Shown piece after piece: positions 28,901 to 36,150 of a stretch of DNA of 64,000 nucleotides. The number at the start of each line of letters is the position of its first letter. The stretch's first letter is position 1. The translations under genes were made by a program, and so were the position numbers. Source of the DNA: an uncultured Acidobacteriota bacterium (GTDB taxonomy: Bacteria; Acidobacteriota; Terriglobia; Bryobacterales; Bryobacteraceae); NCBI GenBank assembly GCA_902826685.1, contig CADEFT010000034.1, forward strand, positions 20,150 to 84,149. The letters run 5' to 3'. The notes below the pieces were generated by a model, which saw only the letters and a program-made list of their open reading frames with translations, was not told where the DNA came from and ran no database searches.

Positions 28901-30252
28901 CCGGTGTGCCTGGCCGCAACGGCCATTTCTTCGAACTCGGCGGTCACTCCCTGCTGGTGACGAAGACCCTGCTGCGCATTCGAGAGCGCTTCGGGCGCGA
29001 CCTGCCTGTGCGAACGCTCTTTGAGTCCCCTACGGTCGAAGCCCTGGCCCAGGCTGTCGAAGAGGGCGCGCGTGCTGAATCGGCCGCGCAACTGGAACGC
29101 GACGTCACGCTCGACATCCATCCCGATTGGACGCTTCCCGAGACCTCCTCCGGACAGGTGCTGCTCACCGGCGCTTCCGGATTTCTGGGTACCTTCCTGC
29201 TGCACAGCCTATTGGAACAAACCAGTGCCAGCGTCGTTTGCCTGGTACGAGGCGGACTCAGCCGCTTGCGCGAGCGGATGCAATCGTACCGGCTCTGGCG
29301 TCCGGAGATGGCGGCCCGCATTCACGTGCAGGAAGGCGACCTGGCGCAGCCGCTGCTGGGGCTTAGTCCCGCGCGATTCGAAGAACTCGCCGCCGGCATC
29401 GACGCCATCTATCACAATGGCGCGGCCGTGAATTTCTTCCAAAGTTACGCCGATCTGAAGCCGGCCAACGTCGACGGCACGCGCGAAGTGCTGCGCCTCG
29501 CCGCGCAAGGCAAACGCAAGACGGTTCACTACGTTTCCACCACATCGGTGCTGGCGCACGACGCCCAGGTGGCCGCGCGATTCTTCGAAGAGGAGCCGCT
29601 CGGCGGACCGCCGCTGGCCGCCGGAGGCTATCCGCAATCGAAATGGGTGGCGGAAAAAATCCTCGATCTCGCCCAAAGCCGCGGCATTCCAGTGGCCGTC
29701 TACCGGCCGGGAACCATCACCGGCAGTTCCCGCAACGGCGCCTGCAACGAAGACGATTTTCTTTACCGCTTTCTGCGCGGTTCGATCCAGATGGGCGCCG
29801 CGCCGGATATCTCCATGGCCGTCGACCTGCTGCCGGCCGATTGGGTCGCCGCCGCTATTGTCGCCATTTCGAAGGGTGCCGCCGCGGGCCGCCGTTATCA
29901 CCTGACGGCGCCCGAACCGGCCGGCATCGAACGTATCTTCGAATGGACGCGTTCAGCCGGCTTTCCGCTCGAACACCTGCCGTATCGGGAATGGCGCGAA
30001 CGTCTGGAGTTGCTCACCGGGGAAGCCGGCAACGCGCTGGCCCCGGTAACGGCGCTGCTGCCGCGCAACAACGAGGATCGTTTCCACGTGGTGCAGGCGA
30101 GCTTCGATGGCGCCAACACCCGCGCGGCGCTCGAAGGCGCGGGATTAGGCTGTCCCCGGCCGACCGAAGCGCTGATGCATCTTTACCTTGATTACCTGGC
30201 CGCCAAACAATTCATTCCGACCGCAATGGAGCCGAAACATGTCTGTCAATAA
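25987..30252 (+). CDS. Terminal non-ribosomal peptide synthetase, C-A-PCP-reductase (predicted Gly, reductive release)
   Basis: A 1421-residue final module. The C domain has HHIVSDG at 162-168. The adenylation code reads D-I-L-Q-L-G-M-I-W-K, close to glycine codes of the DILQLGLIW type. The carrier serine is S988. In place of a thioesterase the C-terminus (about 1055-1420) is a short-chain-dehydrogenase-like thioester reductase with the NAD(P)H loop TGASGFLG near 1061 and the catalytic pair Y1215/K1219 (YPQSK). Such domains release the chain as an aldehyde, or as an alcohol after a second reduction. Linear gramicidin is a known case where a terminal Gly module with a reductase leads to a C-terminal ethanolamine. 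No separate aldehyde reductase gene is seen in this cluster. Confidence 0.95.
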   Translation: MSAVAAAPARGRLLDAMRRRTASPAPGIPRREDPRTAPLSYSQERLWFLHQLDPSSSAYHIVTPFRLTGAVDPGHLDRCLRALRQRHEILRTTFPLAAGQPEQRIAPPSDESILEVMDAPEDWRAALDAHAQRPFDLETGPLLRAALFRLGAREYAGHITMHHIVSDGWSSEIFFRELAALASGHAALPALPVQYGDFAVWQRRSGFSSLDFWKRTMQGAPALLELPLDRPRGAATFSPGARESVEVGAELTGRLRELSRREGATLFMTLLAAFAATLSRYAGQRDIVIGTPVANRNRSELEPLIGLLMNTIALRIRLADGITFRGLLKAVRENALEAFAHQDLPFDKLIEELKPERNAGHAPFAQTLFVLQQAAGAPLQLPGMLLEPLAAPCGQAKNDLALYVEDRGGCLSASLEYNTALFDAASIRQMLSSWKLLLEAGPDARIDDAPILEPGHRATILEHWNASATEWPQGGCVHTLIERQARLTPQAVAVEFEGREITYAQIDRRANRLANHLRSRGIRPDHLVAVCMERSIEMIVAVLAVLKAGAAYVPLDPAYPADRIGMVLEDSGAELVLTKDCVLEGEDDHPPSTGVESGHLAYVIFTSGSTGRPKGVEVRHEGVVNFLRSMAREPGLTAGGTMVALTTLSFDIAGLEIFLPLSLGAKIVLVSRDTARDGEALARAIAVATCVQATPATFRMLIESGWRGGSGLKVLCGGEAMPSDLARQLLARCEELWNMYGPTETTIWSSVLRVEPGFRAPVSIGFPIANTRLHVLDANSEPVPVGVVGDLYIGGDGVARGYKNKPDLTAEKFVPDPFGKPGERLYRTGDLARYRWTGDIEFLGRADHQVKVRGFRIELGEIEEALTRHPEVRMAAVILAEAQLVAYAVVGETNPPDDAALRRHLASSLPDYMVPAMFVRLPEMPLTPNGKIDRRALPMPAAGTLGPAREWLPLETAAQCAIAEIFGAVLNTGVPGRNGHFFELGGHSLLVTKTLLRIRERFGRDLPVRTLFESPTVEALAQAVEEGARAESAAQLERDVTLDIHPDWTLPETSSGQVLLTGASGFLGTFLLHSLLEQTSASVVCLVRGGLSRLRERMQSYRLWRPEMAARIHVQEGDLAQPLLGLSPARFEELAAGIDAIYHNGAAVNFFQSYADLKPANVDGTREVLRLAAQGKRKTVHYVSTTSVLAHDAQVAARFFEEEPLGGPPLAAGGYPQSKWVAEKILDLAQSRGIPVAVYRPGTITGSSRNGACNEDDFLYRFLRGSIQMGAAPDISMAVDLLPADWVAAAIVAISKGAAAGRRYHLTAPEPAGIERIFEWTRSAGFPLEHLPYREWRERLELLTGEAGNALAPVTALLPRNNEDRFHVVQASFDGANTRAALEGAGLGCPRPTEALMHLYLDYLAAKQFIPTAMEPKHVCQ

Positions 30253-31048
30253 ATGGTTTGCGCGCACACGGCCTCAGACCCAGCCCGCCGCGCGTCTGTT
30301 CTGTTTCCCGTTCGCCGGCGGTGGCACTTCCAGTTTCCGGCCGTGGGCTTCGCTCTATCCGGCGGAAATCGAAATCTGCCCCGTGCAAATGCCGGGGCGG
30401 GAAAGCCGGATGACGGAGCCGCCGGCCCGCAATCTGGCGCGGCTGGCCGCCGATATCGCGCAGGGCCTCGGTCCGGCGCTGGACCGCCCGTTTGCCTTCT
30501 TCGGGCACAGCCTGGGCGCCATTGTGGCGTTTGAAGTAACCCGTCAATTGCGCCGCATGGGGGCCAGCCTGCCCGATCATCTTTTTCTTTCCGGCCACGG
30601 TCCCGCGTTTGTGGAAACGCGCGCCAATCCTTTCCACCTGATGCCAGACGGCGAGTTTCTCGACGCGGTGAGAAAGTTTGGCGGGCTGCCGGACGCCGTG
30701 CTGCGCCACCGCGAACTGCTGGAGATGATACTGCCCGTTCTGAAGGCGGACTTCGAGCTTTACGAAACCCACCGGCACGTTCCCGAGGCGCCGCTGAACA
30801 TCCCGATTAGCGCCTTGGGCGGCCTCTCCGATTTCAGCGTGCCGCGCCGTCACCTGGAGGCATGGAGCGGTGAAACCACTTACCCGCTGGATGTGCGGAT
30901 GTTCCCAGGCGGCCACTTCTATCTGCAGCAATGCGAGCCGCTGCCGGGACTGGTGGCGAGTGTCCTGCCGCAGTTCCCGGACCCGGGCATCAGAACAGTA
31001 GTTTCAGTCCGAACTGGATTTGCCGCGGCGCATTCGCCTGGCCTGTGA
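30239..31048 (+). CDS. Type II thioesterase (editing), GrsT/SrfAD family
   Basis: A 269-residue alpha/beta hydrolase that removes stalled or wrong acyl groups from carrier proteins. It has CFPFAGGG near residue 22, the nucleophile elbow GHSLG with Ser91, and the catalytic His in PGGHFYL near 222. The start ATG overlaps the last 14 bases of the terminal NRPS gene. The 3' end runs 59 bases into the convergent receptor gene on the other strand, so the last twenty or so residues (after LPQFPDPG) are coded antisense to that receptor's C-terminus; the catalytic core ends before this. It is the last gene of the + strand biosynthetic run. Confidence 0.93.
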   Translation: MSVNKWFARTRPQTQPAARLFCFPFAGGGTSSFRPWASLYPAEIEICPVQMPGRESRMTEPPARNLARLAADIAQGLGPALDRPFAFFGHSLGAIVAFEVTRQLRRMGASLPDHLFLSGHGPAFVETRANPFHLMPDGEFLDAVRKFGGLPDAVLRHRELLEMILPVLKADFELYETHRHVPEAPLNIPISALGGLSDFSVPRRHLEAWSGETTYPLDVRMFPGGHFYLQQCEPLPGLVASVLPQFPDPGIRTVVSVRTGFAAAHSPGL

Positions 31049-34000
31049 TCACGCCGAACGCCGCCGAGTTCACCGTGGTGTTCGGAGTTCCAAACTGCAC
31101 CTGGTTCAGCGCATTGAAGAATTCCGCCCGGAACTGCAGCCGCATACGCTCCTGAATCGAAAACTGCTTGAACAGGGAAACGTCCCAGTTGCGCGTCCTG
31201 TCGGTCCGTACGTCGGGCAGGAAGCGCGACAGGTTGCCGAAAGTGAACGCCGCCGGCTGGCTGTAAGGACTCGCCAGAAGGTAACTATCGATCCGGTCCT
31301 GCACGCGGCCCGTCTTGAGGCCGCTCTGTCCGTTGTTGTTCGGCTGCGTGCGGGCGCCGAACAGTCCGGCAGTGTTGCTGGCCGAAAGCGCCAGCGGCAC
31401 GCCCGAGGCATAGGTCACGATGCCGTTGACCTGCCAGCCGCCGAGCAGCAGCCTTGAGACCGGCGATGTTCCCGTGTTCAAGGCGCGTCCCGGACCGATG
31501 GGCAGGTCCACCACCACGCTCGCCACGAACCGGTGCGCGATGTCCTGAGCCGACAAGGCGCGGCTGGCGGCCACGTCGTACGTGTTCTGGTGGCTGTCTC
31601 CGGAATCGATCATCTTCGACCACGTGTAGTTGCCTTCAAACAGGAACCCGTGCGAGAAGCGCCGCCGGAATGTGCTCTGCCAGGCGTGGTAGATCGAGTT
31701 CGCTCCCGCATCGTAGAGCGGTTGGACGTCGGTGAATTGCGGGTAGGGGCGCAGCAACTGACCGCGAGCAATCCGCGGCGCCAGGTGCACTCCGTTGTTG
31801 ACGACGCCGAAGAACGGATTATCCACCTGCTGGTTCAGAGCCGATCCCAGCGCCAGATGCTTCGGGTCCAGTTGGTTCAGCTCCATGCCACCCTCGCCGC
31901 TCCGGCTCAGATACAACCCGCGGTTGCCTACATACGCGGACTCAAGCAGCACCTCGCCGGGCAGTTCCCGCTGGATCGTGAAATTCCACATCATGTTCCA
32001 GGGCGAGGGCGAATCCTGAAGGAACGCCTGAAGGTTCGCGCCCGCCTGGGTGAGCAGTCCGTCGCTCGCCCCCGGCACACCGCGGAAGCCCTCCGGGTAA
32101 GGATTACTCAGCCGGTTGAACGGCGTGATGCCATCCACCGTCGTCACCCAGGGATATTCCACGCGGAAACCGAACGGCCCCACCGTACCTTGCGCCGCCT
32201 GCCTCGACGGTCCAAAGAAGTGGCCATAGGCGGCCCGGATCACCGTCTTGCGGTTGGCCTGGTAGGCGAAGCCGGCGCGCGGCGCCAGGTTGTTCAGGTC
32301 CTTGTGAAACTGCGTCCGCGGATTGCCGTCCACACCGACGAACCGCACGCCGCCGCGGATTTCGCCGAATCCCGGTACTCTGCCGGAAAGCGGCGAGACG
32401 GCATTCGGTTCAAACCAGTTGAAGCGGTTGTAGCGCTCCGTTCGCGGCAGGTCCATGTCGTAGCGCAGCCCGATGTTCAGCGTCAGCTTGGAAGTGACCC
32501 GGAAGTCGTCCTGTGCGTAGAAACCGTGATAGAAGCTCTGCGCCGCGACGTTCTTCCAGTTGCGGATAAGAACATTTCCGGTCGTTCCCGTTCCGAGCAG
32601 CATCGACGCGACGCTGTGTCCGGCGGTCGCGCTGGCCGTGTTTGGATTCGGCCCCTGCGTGAATCCCGCCGCGAAGTTGAACGTGCCAGCCGACCGGGCT
32701 TCCCAAACGTTCACCCGGATCATCCGCCCCTCCCACCCGAACTTCAGCGTGTGGTTGCCGTGAATCTTCGAAAAGCTCGACGACAAAGTGTACGTGTTGA
32801 ACGTGCTGAAGCGATGATCGTTGCCGCCCAGGTTGACGAATCCGCTGGCGCCGAAACGCGGAAACATCTGCCGGTCCACGACGCTGTCGATCGCCGCTGG
32901 CAGCCCCAGGGCTGAAGGTTTGAACCCGAGTCCCTGGTTATCGTAGTCGAACAGCGACCGCGACAGGCCGAACCGCACGTTCAATACCGACGTTGGCGTG
33001 ACTGTGTTGGTGTAGTCGATGGAGCCCGATGGCTGCCTCACGCCCTGCTCCACACGGCCCTCGGCCACCGTCAGGTCTTCGGGAAAGTAGACGGGCGGGG
33101 AATCCAGGTTCTCCCGCCAGGAGACGCGCGCGAAGATGCGCTGGTTGTCGGTCAGGTTATGATCGACGCGCCCATCGATCTGGTTCTGATCGAAGGACCG
33201 CGCCCCGACGTTGAAAAAGTTGTTGAGGTTGGTGACCGCGTTGGTGACCGTATTCGGCTGCGGATAATACTTCATGGCGTTACGCGCCACCGGATCCATT
33301 CGCGACAGGGGAATCGCGTTGTTTGGAAACGCCGTGCGCACGAAGCCGGTACCCTGCGCCTGGGTCGTGAACGGATCGAAGATGGTGATGAGGTTCCCGT
33401 TGCTGGCCCTCGTCTGGCTGAAGTCGCCTTCCCGTTGCGGCGCCGCCGGCACCGAGGTCAAGGTGTTCGATGAAGCGCGTTCGCGCAAGCCTTCATAACT
33501 GCCAAGGAAGAACGTCTTGTTCTTCTTGATGGGGCCGTTCACCATCGCTCCGAACTGGTTTCGCTTGAAACTGCCGAGCGCCCGGCCCTGGCGGTTGTTG
33601 AAAAAATCGTTAGCGTCCAGCTTCGAGTTCCGCAGGAACTCGAACAGGCTGCCGTGCAGGCCGTTGGTCCCCGATTTGTAGACCACGTTCACCACGCCGC
33701 CGTTGCTGCGCCCAAACTCGGCCGAGTAGTTCGAGCCCAGCACCTTGAACTCGGCGATCGCCTCCACTGGTGGAAACGTCGAGTTGCCCGAAAATCCGTT
33801 CACCGTCGGATGCGCCGTGCTCACGCCATCCACCAGAATGTCCAGCATCGAATTGCGAGCCCCGTTGATCGCGTAGCCTGTGCCGTAGGTGGTGCTCACC
33901 GACCCCGTCACGCCCGGCGTCAGATACAGCAGCGAAAACACGTTCCGCGTGTTCAACGGCAGCTCCGTGATGCGCTTGTTGTCCACAACCTTGCCAAGCA

Positions 34001-34391
34001 CGGAGTCGACGGTTTCGAGCAGCCCCACGTCCGCCGTCACCTCCACCGATTCCGAGACCGCGCCGACTTCCAGCACCACATCCACGCGCGCCTGTTGGCC
34101 GATGGAAAGTTGAATGCCGTTGCGGAGAAATTGTTTAAATCCCGCCGCCGTCACTTCGATCCGGTATTCGCTGCGCGGCAACTCGTTCAGCCCGTAGTTG
34201 CCCGTCTCATTGGTGGTCGTCAGTTGTGTGCGGTTGGTCGAGACGTCCGTCGCCCGGACCTGCGCGCCGGCGACGACGCTGCCGCTGCTGTCGGTCACCG
34301 TGCCGACGATTCTGCCGGTGAACGATTGCGCATCGAGAACCCTAGCGAGGAAGAGGCTTAGCGCCAATATCCGGAGTCGCGAAGTCAACAT
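30990..34391 (-). CDS. Oar-like TonB-dependent receptor with carboxypeptidase-regulatory N-terminal domain
   Basis: An outer-membrane protein of 1133 residues. A signal peptide (ILALSLFLARVLDAQ) is followed by a carboxypeptidase regulatory-like Ig fold (about 25-110: GTVTDSSGSVVAGAQVRA), a plug domain (about 130-240: LPLNTRNVFSLLYLTPG) and a large barrel ending in Phe (FGLKLLF). The start is ATG 34391 with AAGGGGG upstream; a TTG 15 bases earlier is less likely. Oar-type receptors are very numerous in Solibacter-like genomes and their substrates (glycans, proteins, peptides) are mostly unknown. It converges on the NRPS run. Immunity or uptake for the peptide is possible, but nothing in the sequence ties it to that product. 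Confidence 0.93.
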   Translation of the reverse strand: MLTSRLRILALSLFLARVLDAQSFTGRIVGTVTDSSGSVVAGAQVRATDVSTNRTQLTTTNETGNYGLNELPRSEYRIEVTAAGFKQFLRNGIQLSIGQQARVDVVLEVGAVSESVEVTADVGLLETVDSVLGKVVDNKRITELPLNTRNVFSLLYLTPGVTGSVSTTYGTGYAINGARNSMLDILVDGVSTAHPTVNGFSGNSTFPPVEAIAEFKVLGSNYSAEFGRSNGGVVNVVYKSGTNGLHGSLFEFLRNSKLDANDFFNNRQGRALGSFKRNQFGAMVNGPIKKNKTFFLGSYEGLRERASSNTLTSVPAAPQREGDFSQTRASNGNLITIFDPFTTQAQGTGFVRTAFPNNAIPLSRMDPVARNAMKYYPQPNTVTNAVTNLNNFFNVGARSFDQNQIDGRVDHNLTDNQRIFARVSWRENLDSPPVYFPEDLTVAEGRVEQGVRQPSGSIDYTNTVTPTSVLNVRFGLSRSLFDYDNQGLGFKPSALGLPAAIDSVVDRQMFPRFGASGFVNLGGNDHRFSTFNTYTLSSSFSKIHGNHTLKFGWEGRMIRVNVWEARSAGTFNFAAGFTQGPNPNTASATAGHSVASMLLGTGTTGNVLIRNWKNVAAQSFYHGFYAQDDFRVTSKLTLNIGLRYDMDLPRTERYNRFNWFEPNAVSPLSGRVPGFGEIRGGVRFVGVDGNPRTQFHKDLNNLAPRAGFAYQANRKTVIRAAYGHFFGPSRQAAQGTVGPFGFRVEYPWVTTVDGITPFNRLSNPYPEGFRGVPGASDGLLTQAGANLQAFLQDSPSPWNMMWNFTIQRELPGEVLLESAYVGNRGLYLSRSGEGGMELNQLDPKHLALGSALNQQVDNPFFGVVNNGVHLAPRIARGQLLRPYPQFTDVQPLYDAGANSIYHAWQSTFRRRFSHGFLFEGNYTWSKMIDSGDSHQNTYDVAASRALSAQDIAHRFVASVVVDLPIGPGRALNTGTSPVSRLLLGGWQVNGIVTYASGVPLALSASNTAGLFGARTQPNNNGQSGLKTGRVQDRIDSYLLASPYSQPAAFTFGNLSRFLPDVRTDRTRNWDVSLFKQFSIQERMRLQFRAEFFNALNQVQFGTPNTTVNSAAFGVITGQANAPRQIQFGLKLLF

Positions 34392-34438
34392 GGAATCCCC
34401 CTTCAACCTACGTGGATCTTTCCGCTTGGATTGAGGTT

Positions 34439-34467
34439 AGAGTACCTCCATAAATGTTTTGTGACAA
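34439..34467 (-). promoter_or_regulatory. Candidate sigma-70-type promoter of the Oar-like receptor gene
   Basis: On the minus strand TTGTCA (34462-34467) is followed after exactly 17 bases by TACTCT (34439-34444). The -35 box matches the consensus at five of six positions, the -10 box at three. The predicted start would lie about 40 bases before the receptor ATG. Only the spacing and -35 match support it. Confidence 0.4.
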
Positions 34468-34532
34468 TCCGGTGGCGAGTTGGGCGCCCGATTATTATCG
34501 AAGTTTAATGAGCCGTCCGTCTTCGCGTGCTG

Positions 34533-34548
34533 TTAAGCTAAGAATTCT
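34533..34548 (+). promoter_or_regulatory. 16-nt palindromic element before padR (putative PadR operator)
   Basis: The sequence TTAAGCTAAGAATTCT lies five bases before the padR start codon. It contains the perfect palindrome AGAATTCT and an imperfect one around AAGCTAA. The same 16 bases occur without mismatch, on the other strand, before the intact ADOP permease (38903-38918). PadR proteins commonly repress their own gene and a linked transporter through shared palindromes, so this is the best operator candidate. No ribosome site fits between the element and the ATG, so the padR message may be nearly leaderless. Confidence 0.6.
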
Positions 34549-34552
34549 TGGT

Positions 34553-34891
34553 ATGGGACGCAAGCCACAAAAGAACGACTCACTGCCCGGTTCACTCGAC
34601 ATGCTGATCCTGCGAACGCTGTCGAGGCGGGATCTTCACGGATACGGCATCGTCCAGTTCATCCAGCAATCATCGGACGACGAACTGCTGGTGGAGGAAG
34701 GCTCGCTGTACCCGGCTCTTCAGCGTCTTGAGCTGAACGGCTGGATCGAAGGGGAGTGGGGGCTGACGCCGAACAAGCGCAAGGCGAGGATTTACAGGAT
34801 CACGGCGGCGGGCCGCAAACAACTCGGTCTCGAGACGCGCAAATACGCCAAGCTCACCCTGGCGATCGCGCGGGTGATGGGAGCGGAGTAG
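34553..34891 (+). CDS. PadR family transcriptional regulator
   Basis: A 112-residue winged-helix regulator. The start chosen is ATG 34553 (MGRKPQKNDSLPGSLDMLIL), which gives the normal length for short PadR proteins; an upstream in-frame start would add 33 residues of unrelated sequence across the promoter. Family landmarks are SLDMLILRTLSRRDLHGYGI, the wing segment VEEGSLYPALQRLELNGWI, and KRKARIYRITAAGRKQL. In Acidobacteria such genes are regularly linked to ADOP permeases and are thought to repress them. The permease gene that follows begins five bases after its stop, so the two form an operon. Confidence 0.92.
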   Translation: MGRKPQKNDSLPGSLDMLILRTLSRRDLHGYGIVQFIQQSSDDELLVEEGSLYPALQRLELNGWIEGEWGLTPNKRKARIYRITAAGRKQLGLETRKYAKLTLAIARVMGAE

Positions 34892-34896
34892 CCGAT

Positions 34897-35781
34897 ATGT
34901 TCTGGCGGCGTCTGAAGTATTGGAAGGTTCGTGCCCAGCGCGAGGAGTCGCTTCGGGAAGAGATGGAACTTCACATCGGCGAAAGAGCCGCTCAACTGCG
35001 GGACGGCGGCATGACACCGGATCGCGCACTGGCCGAAGCGCGGCGGCAATTTGGAAATATGGGCCTCAAGCAGGAAGAGTCGCGGGAAATCTGGATGACG
35101 CGGCTTGGCTCGGAACTGGTTCAGGACATCCGCTACGGTTTGCGCGCGATGGCCGCCAACAAGGTCTTCAGCGCGATGGCGATCCTGTCGCTTGCCCTGG
35201 GAATCGGGGCCAACACCGCGATTTTCAGCTTCATGGATTCGCTGCTGCTGCGGTCGCTGCCGGTCTCGAATCCCGAAACCTTGGCCGTGCTGAACTGGCG
35301 CGCGCCATCGGGCAACGGACGCGATAGCGTCGTTCATGGTGGGAGCGGCAGTATCTGGGCGGCTCAGATCGACCGGACGATGAACCAGGAGATCATCCTC
35401 GCCAGACTCTGCACCGCCTTCGCGATGGTGGCGTTGCTCATCGCCTGCGTCGGCCTATACGGCACGATGGCCTACACGGTGGCGCGGCGCACCGTCGAGA
35501 TTGGGATTCGCATGGCGCTTGGCGCACCGCGCGGCGCGGTCGTCTGGATGGTGTTGCGGGAGGTGTTCGCGCTGGCGGCCGCCGGACTCGCGATCGGTGT
35601 GCCGGTGGCCCTTGGCGCATCGAGATTCATCGAGTCTTTTCTTTTCGGAGTCAAGCCGAATAGCCCCATCGAAGTCGTGTTGGCCATGGCCATACTGCTG
35701 AGCGCCGCGCTTCTGGCTGGCTACGCGCCCGCGAGGAAAGCTTCCCGCATCGACCCGATGATCGCCGTGCGGCATGAGTGA
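34897..35781 (+). CDS. ADOP-type ABC permease with large internal in-frame deletion
   Basis: A 294-residue open frame that joins the two ends of an acidobacterial duplicated permease. Residues 1 to about 145 match the start of the intact copy at 36151-38877 (MFWRRLKYW, LREEMELH, EARRQFGN, SMALGIGAN-like first helix). From about residue 156 (QIDRTMNQEI) it matches that protein's last 138 residues (IACVGLYGTMAYTV, MALGAPRGAVVWMVL). Roughly 600 residues, including the MacB periplasmic core and the first FtsX domain, are missing, and the frame is preserved. It keeps only the first and last membrane regions, so it is probably non-functional, although still translated behind padR. An assembly error in a repeat-like region is another explanation. 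Confidence 0.75.
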   Translation: MFWRRLKYWKVRAQREESLREEMELHIGERAAQLRDGGMTPDRALAEARRQFGNMGLKQEESREIWMTRLGSELVQDIRYGLRAMAANKVFSAMAILSLALGIGANTAIFSFMDSLLLRSLPVSNPETLAVLNWRAPSGNGRDSVVHGGSGSIWAAQIDRTMNQEIILARLCTAFAMVALLIACVGLYGTMAYTVARRTVEIGIRMALGAPRGAVVWMVLREVFALAAAGLAIGVPVALGASRFIESFLFGVKPNSPIEVVLAMAILLSAALLAGYAPARKASRIDPMIAVRHE

Positions 35782-35795
35782 CAAGGAGGGCTCGG

Positions 35796-36150
35796 ATGAC
35801 CCAACCCGAACCGGGTCGCGCATGCACGCCGTTTGAAGGACACTCGCTTCCCGGGCGCTGGGCCGGAGGTGTCTCGATGGTCGTAGCGCCGGTTCTCCTC
35901 CTCGCCGGAGTGGCGGGGAACATCGCCTTTGGCCGGGGATCGCTCTGCTCGCCGCCATGATCGGCGTTAAGCGCCCCGGCTGGGCTTTGTGGGGCGGAAC
36001 CTTTCACGCGGGTACCGATTCTCTTGCCTTTCAAAGGATGCGCGCCATCGCGCTTGGTCTCACGTCCATGCTCATGATCGGCGTGCTCAAGGGCAGCTCC
36101 AGCGCCTCCGTGGTTGCCGTAACCGGACTTTGCGTTGCGCTTGTACCGCC
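35796..36150 (+). pseudogene. Decayed gene for a multi-spanning membrane protein
   Basis: A strong ribosome site AAGGAGGG (35783-35790) precedes ATG 35796. The peptide MTQPEPGRACTPFEGHSLPG then a hydrophobic stretch (SMVVAPVLLLAGVAG) stops at 35958-35960. In another frame the text continues as GIALLAAMIGVKRPGWALWGGTF, HAGTDSLAF and IALGLTSMLMIGVLKG up to the end of the convergent permease gene. From memory these fragments resemble parts of a longer uncharacterised integral membrane protein, with internal pieces missing and at least one frameshift. The gene sits next to a permease that also lost an internal piece. I cannot name the family with certainty. Confidence 0.5.

Noticed and set aside
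3591..31048. Siderophore biosynthesis because a TonB-type receptor adjoins the NRPS genes
   Set aside because: No catechol, hydroxamate or other chelating-group genes are present, the predicted residues do not chelate iron, and Oar-like receptors are common in this group.
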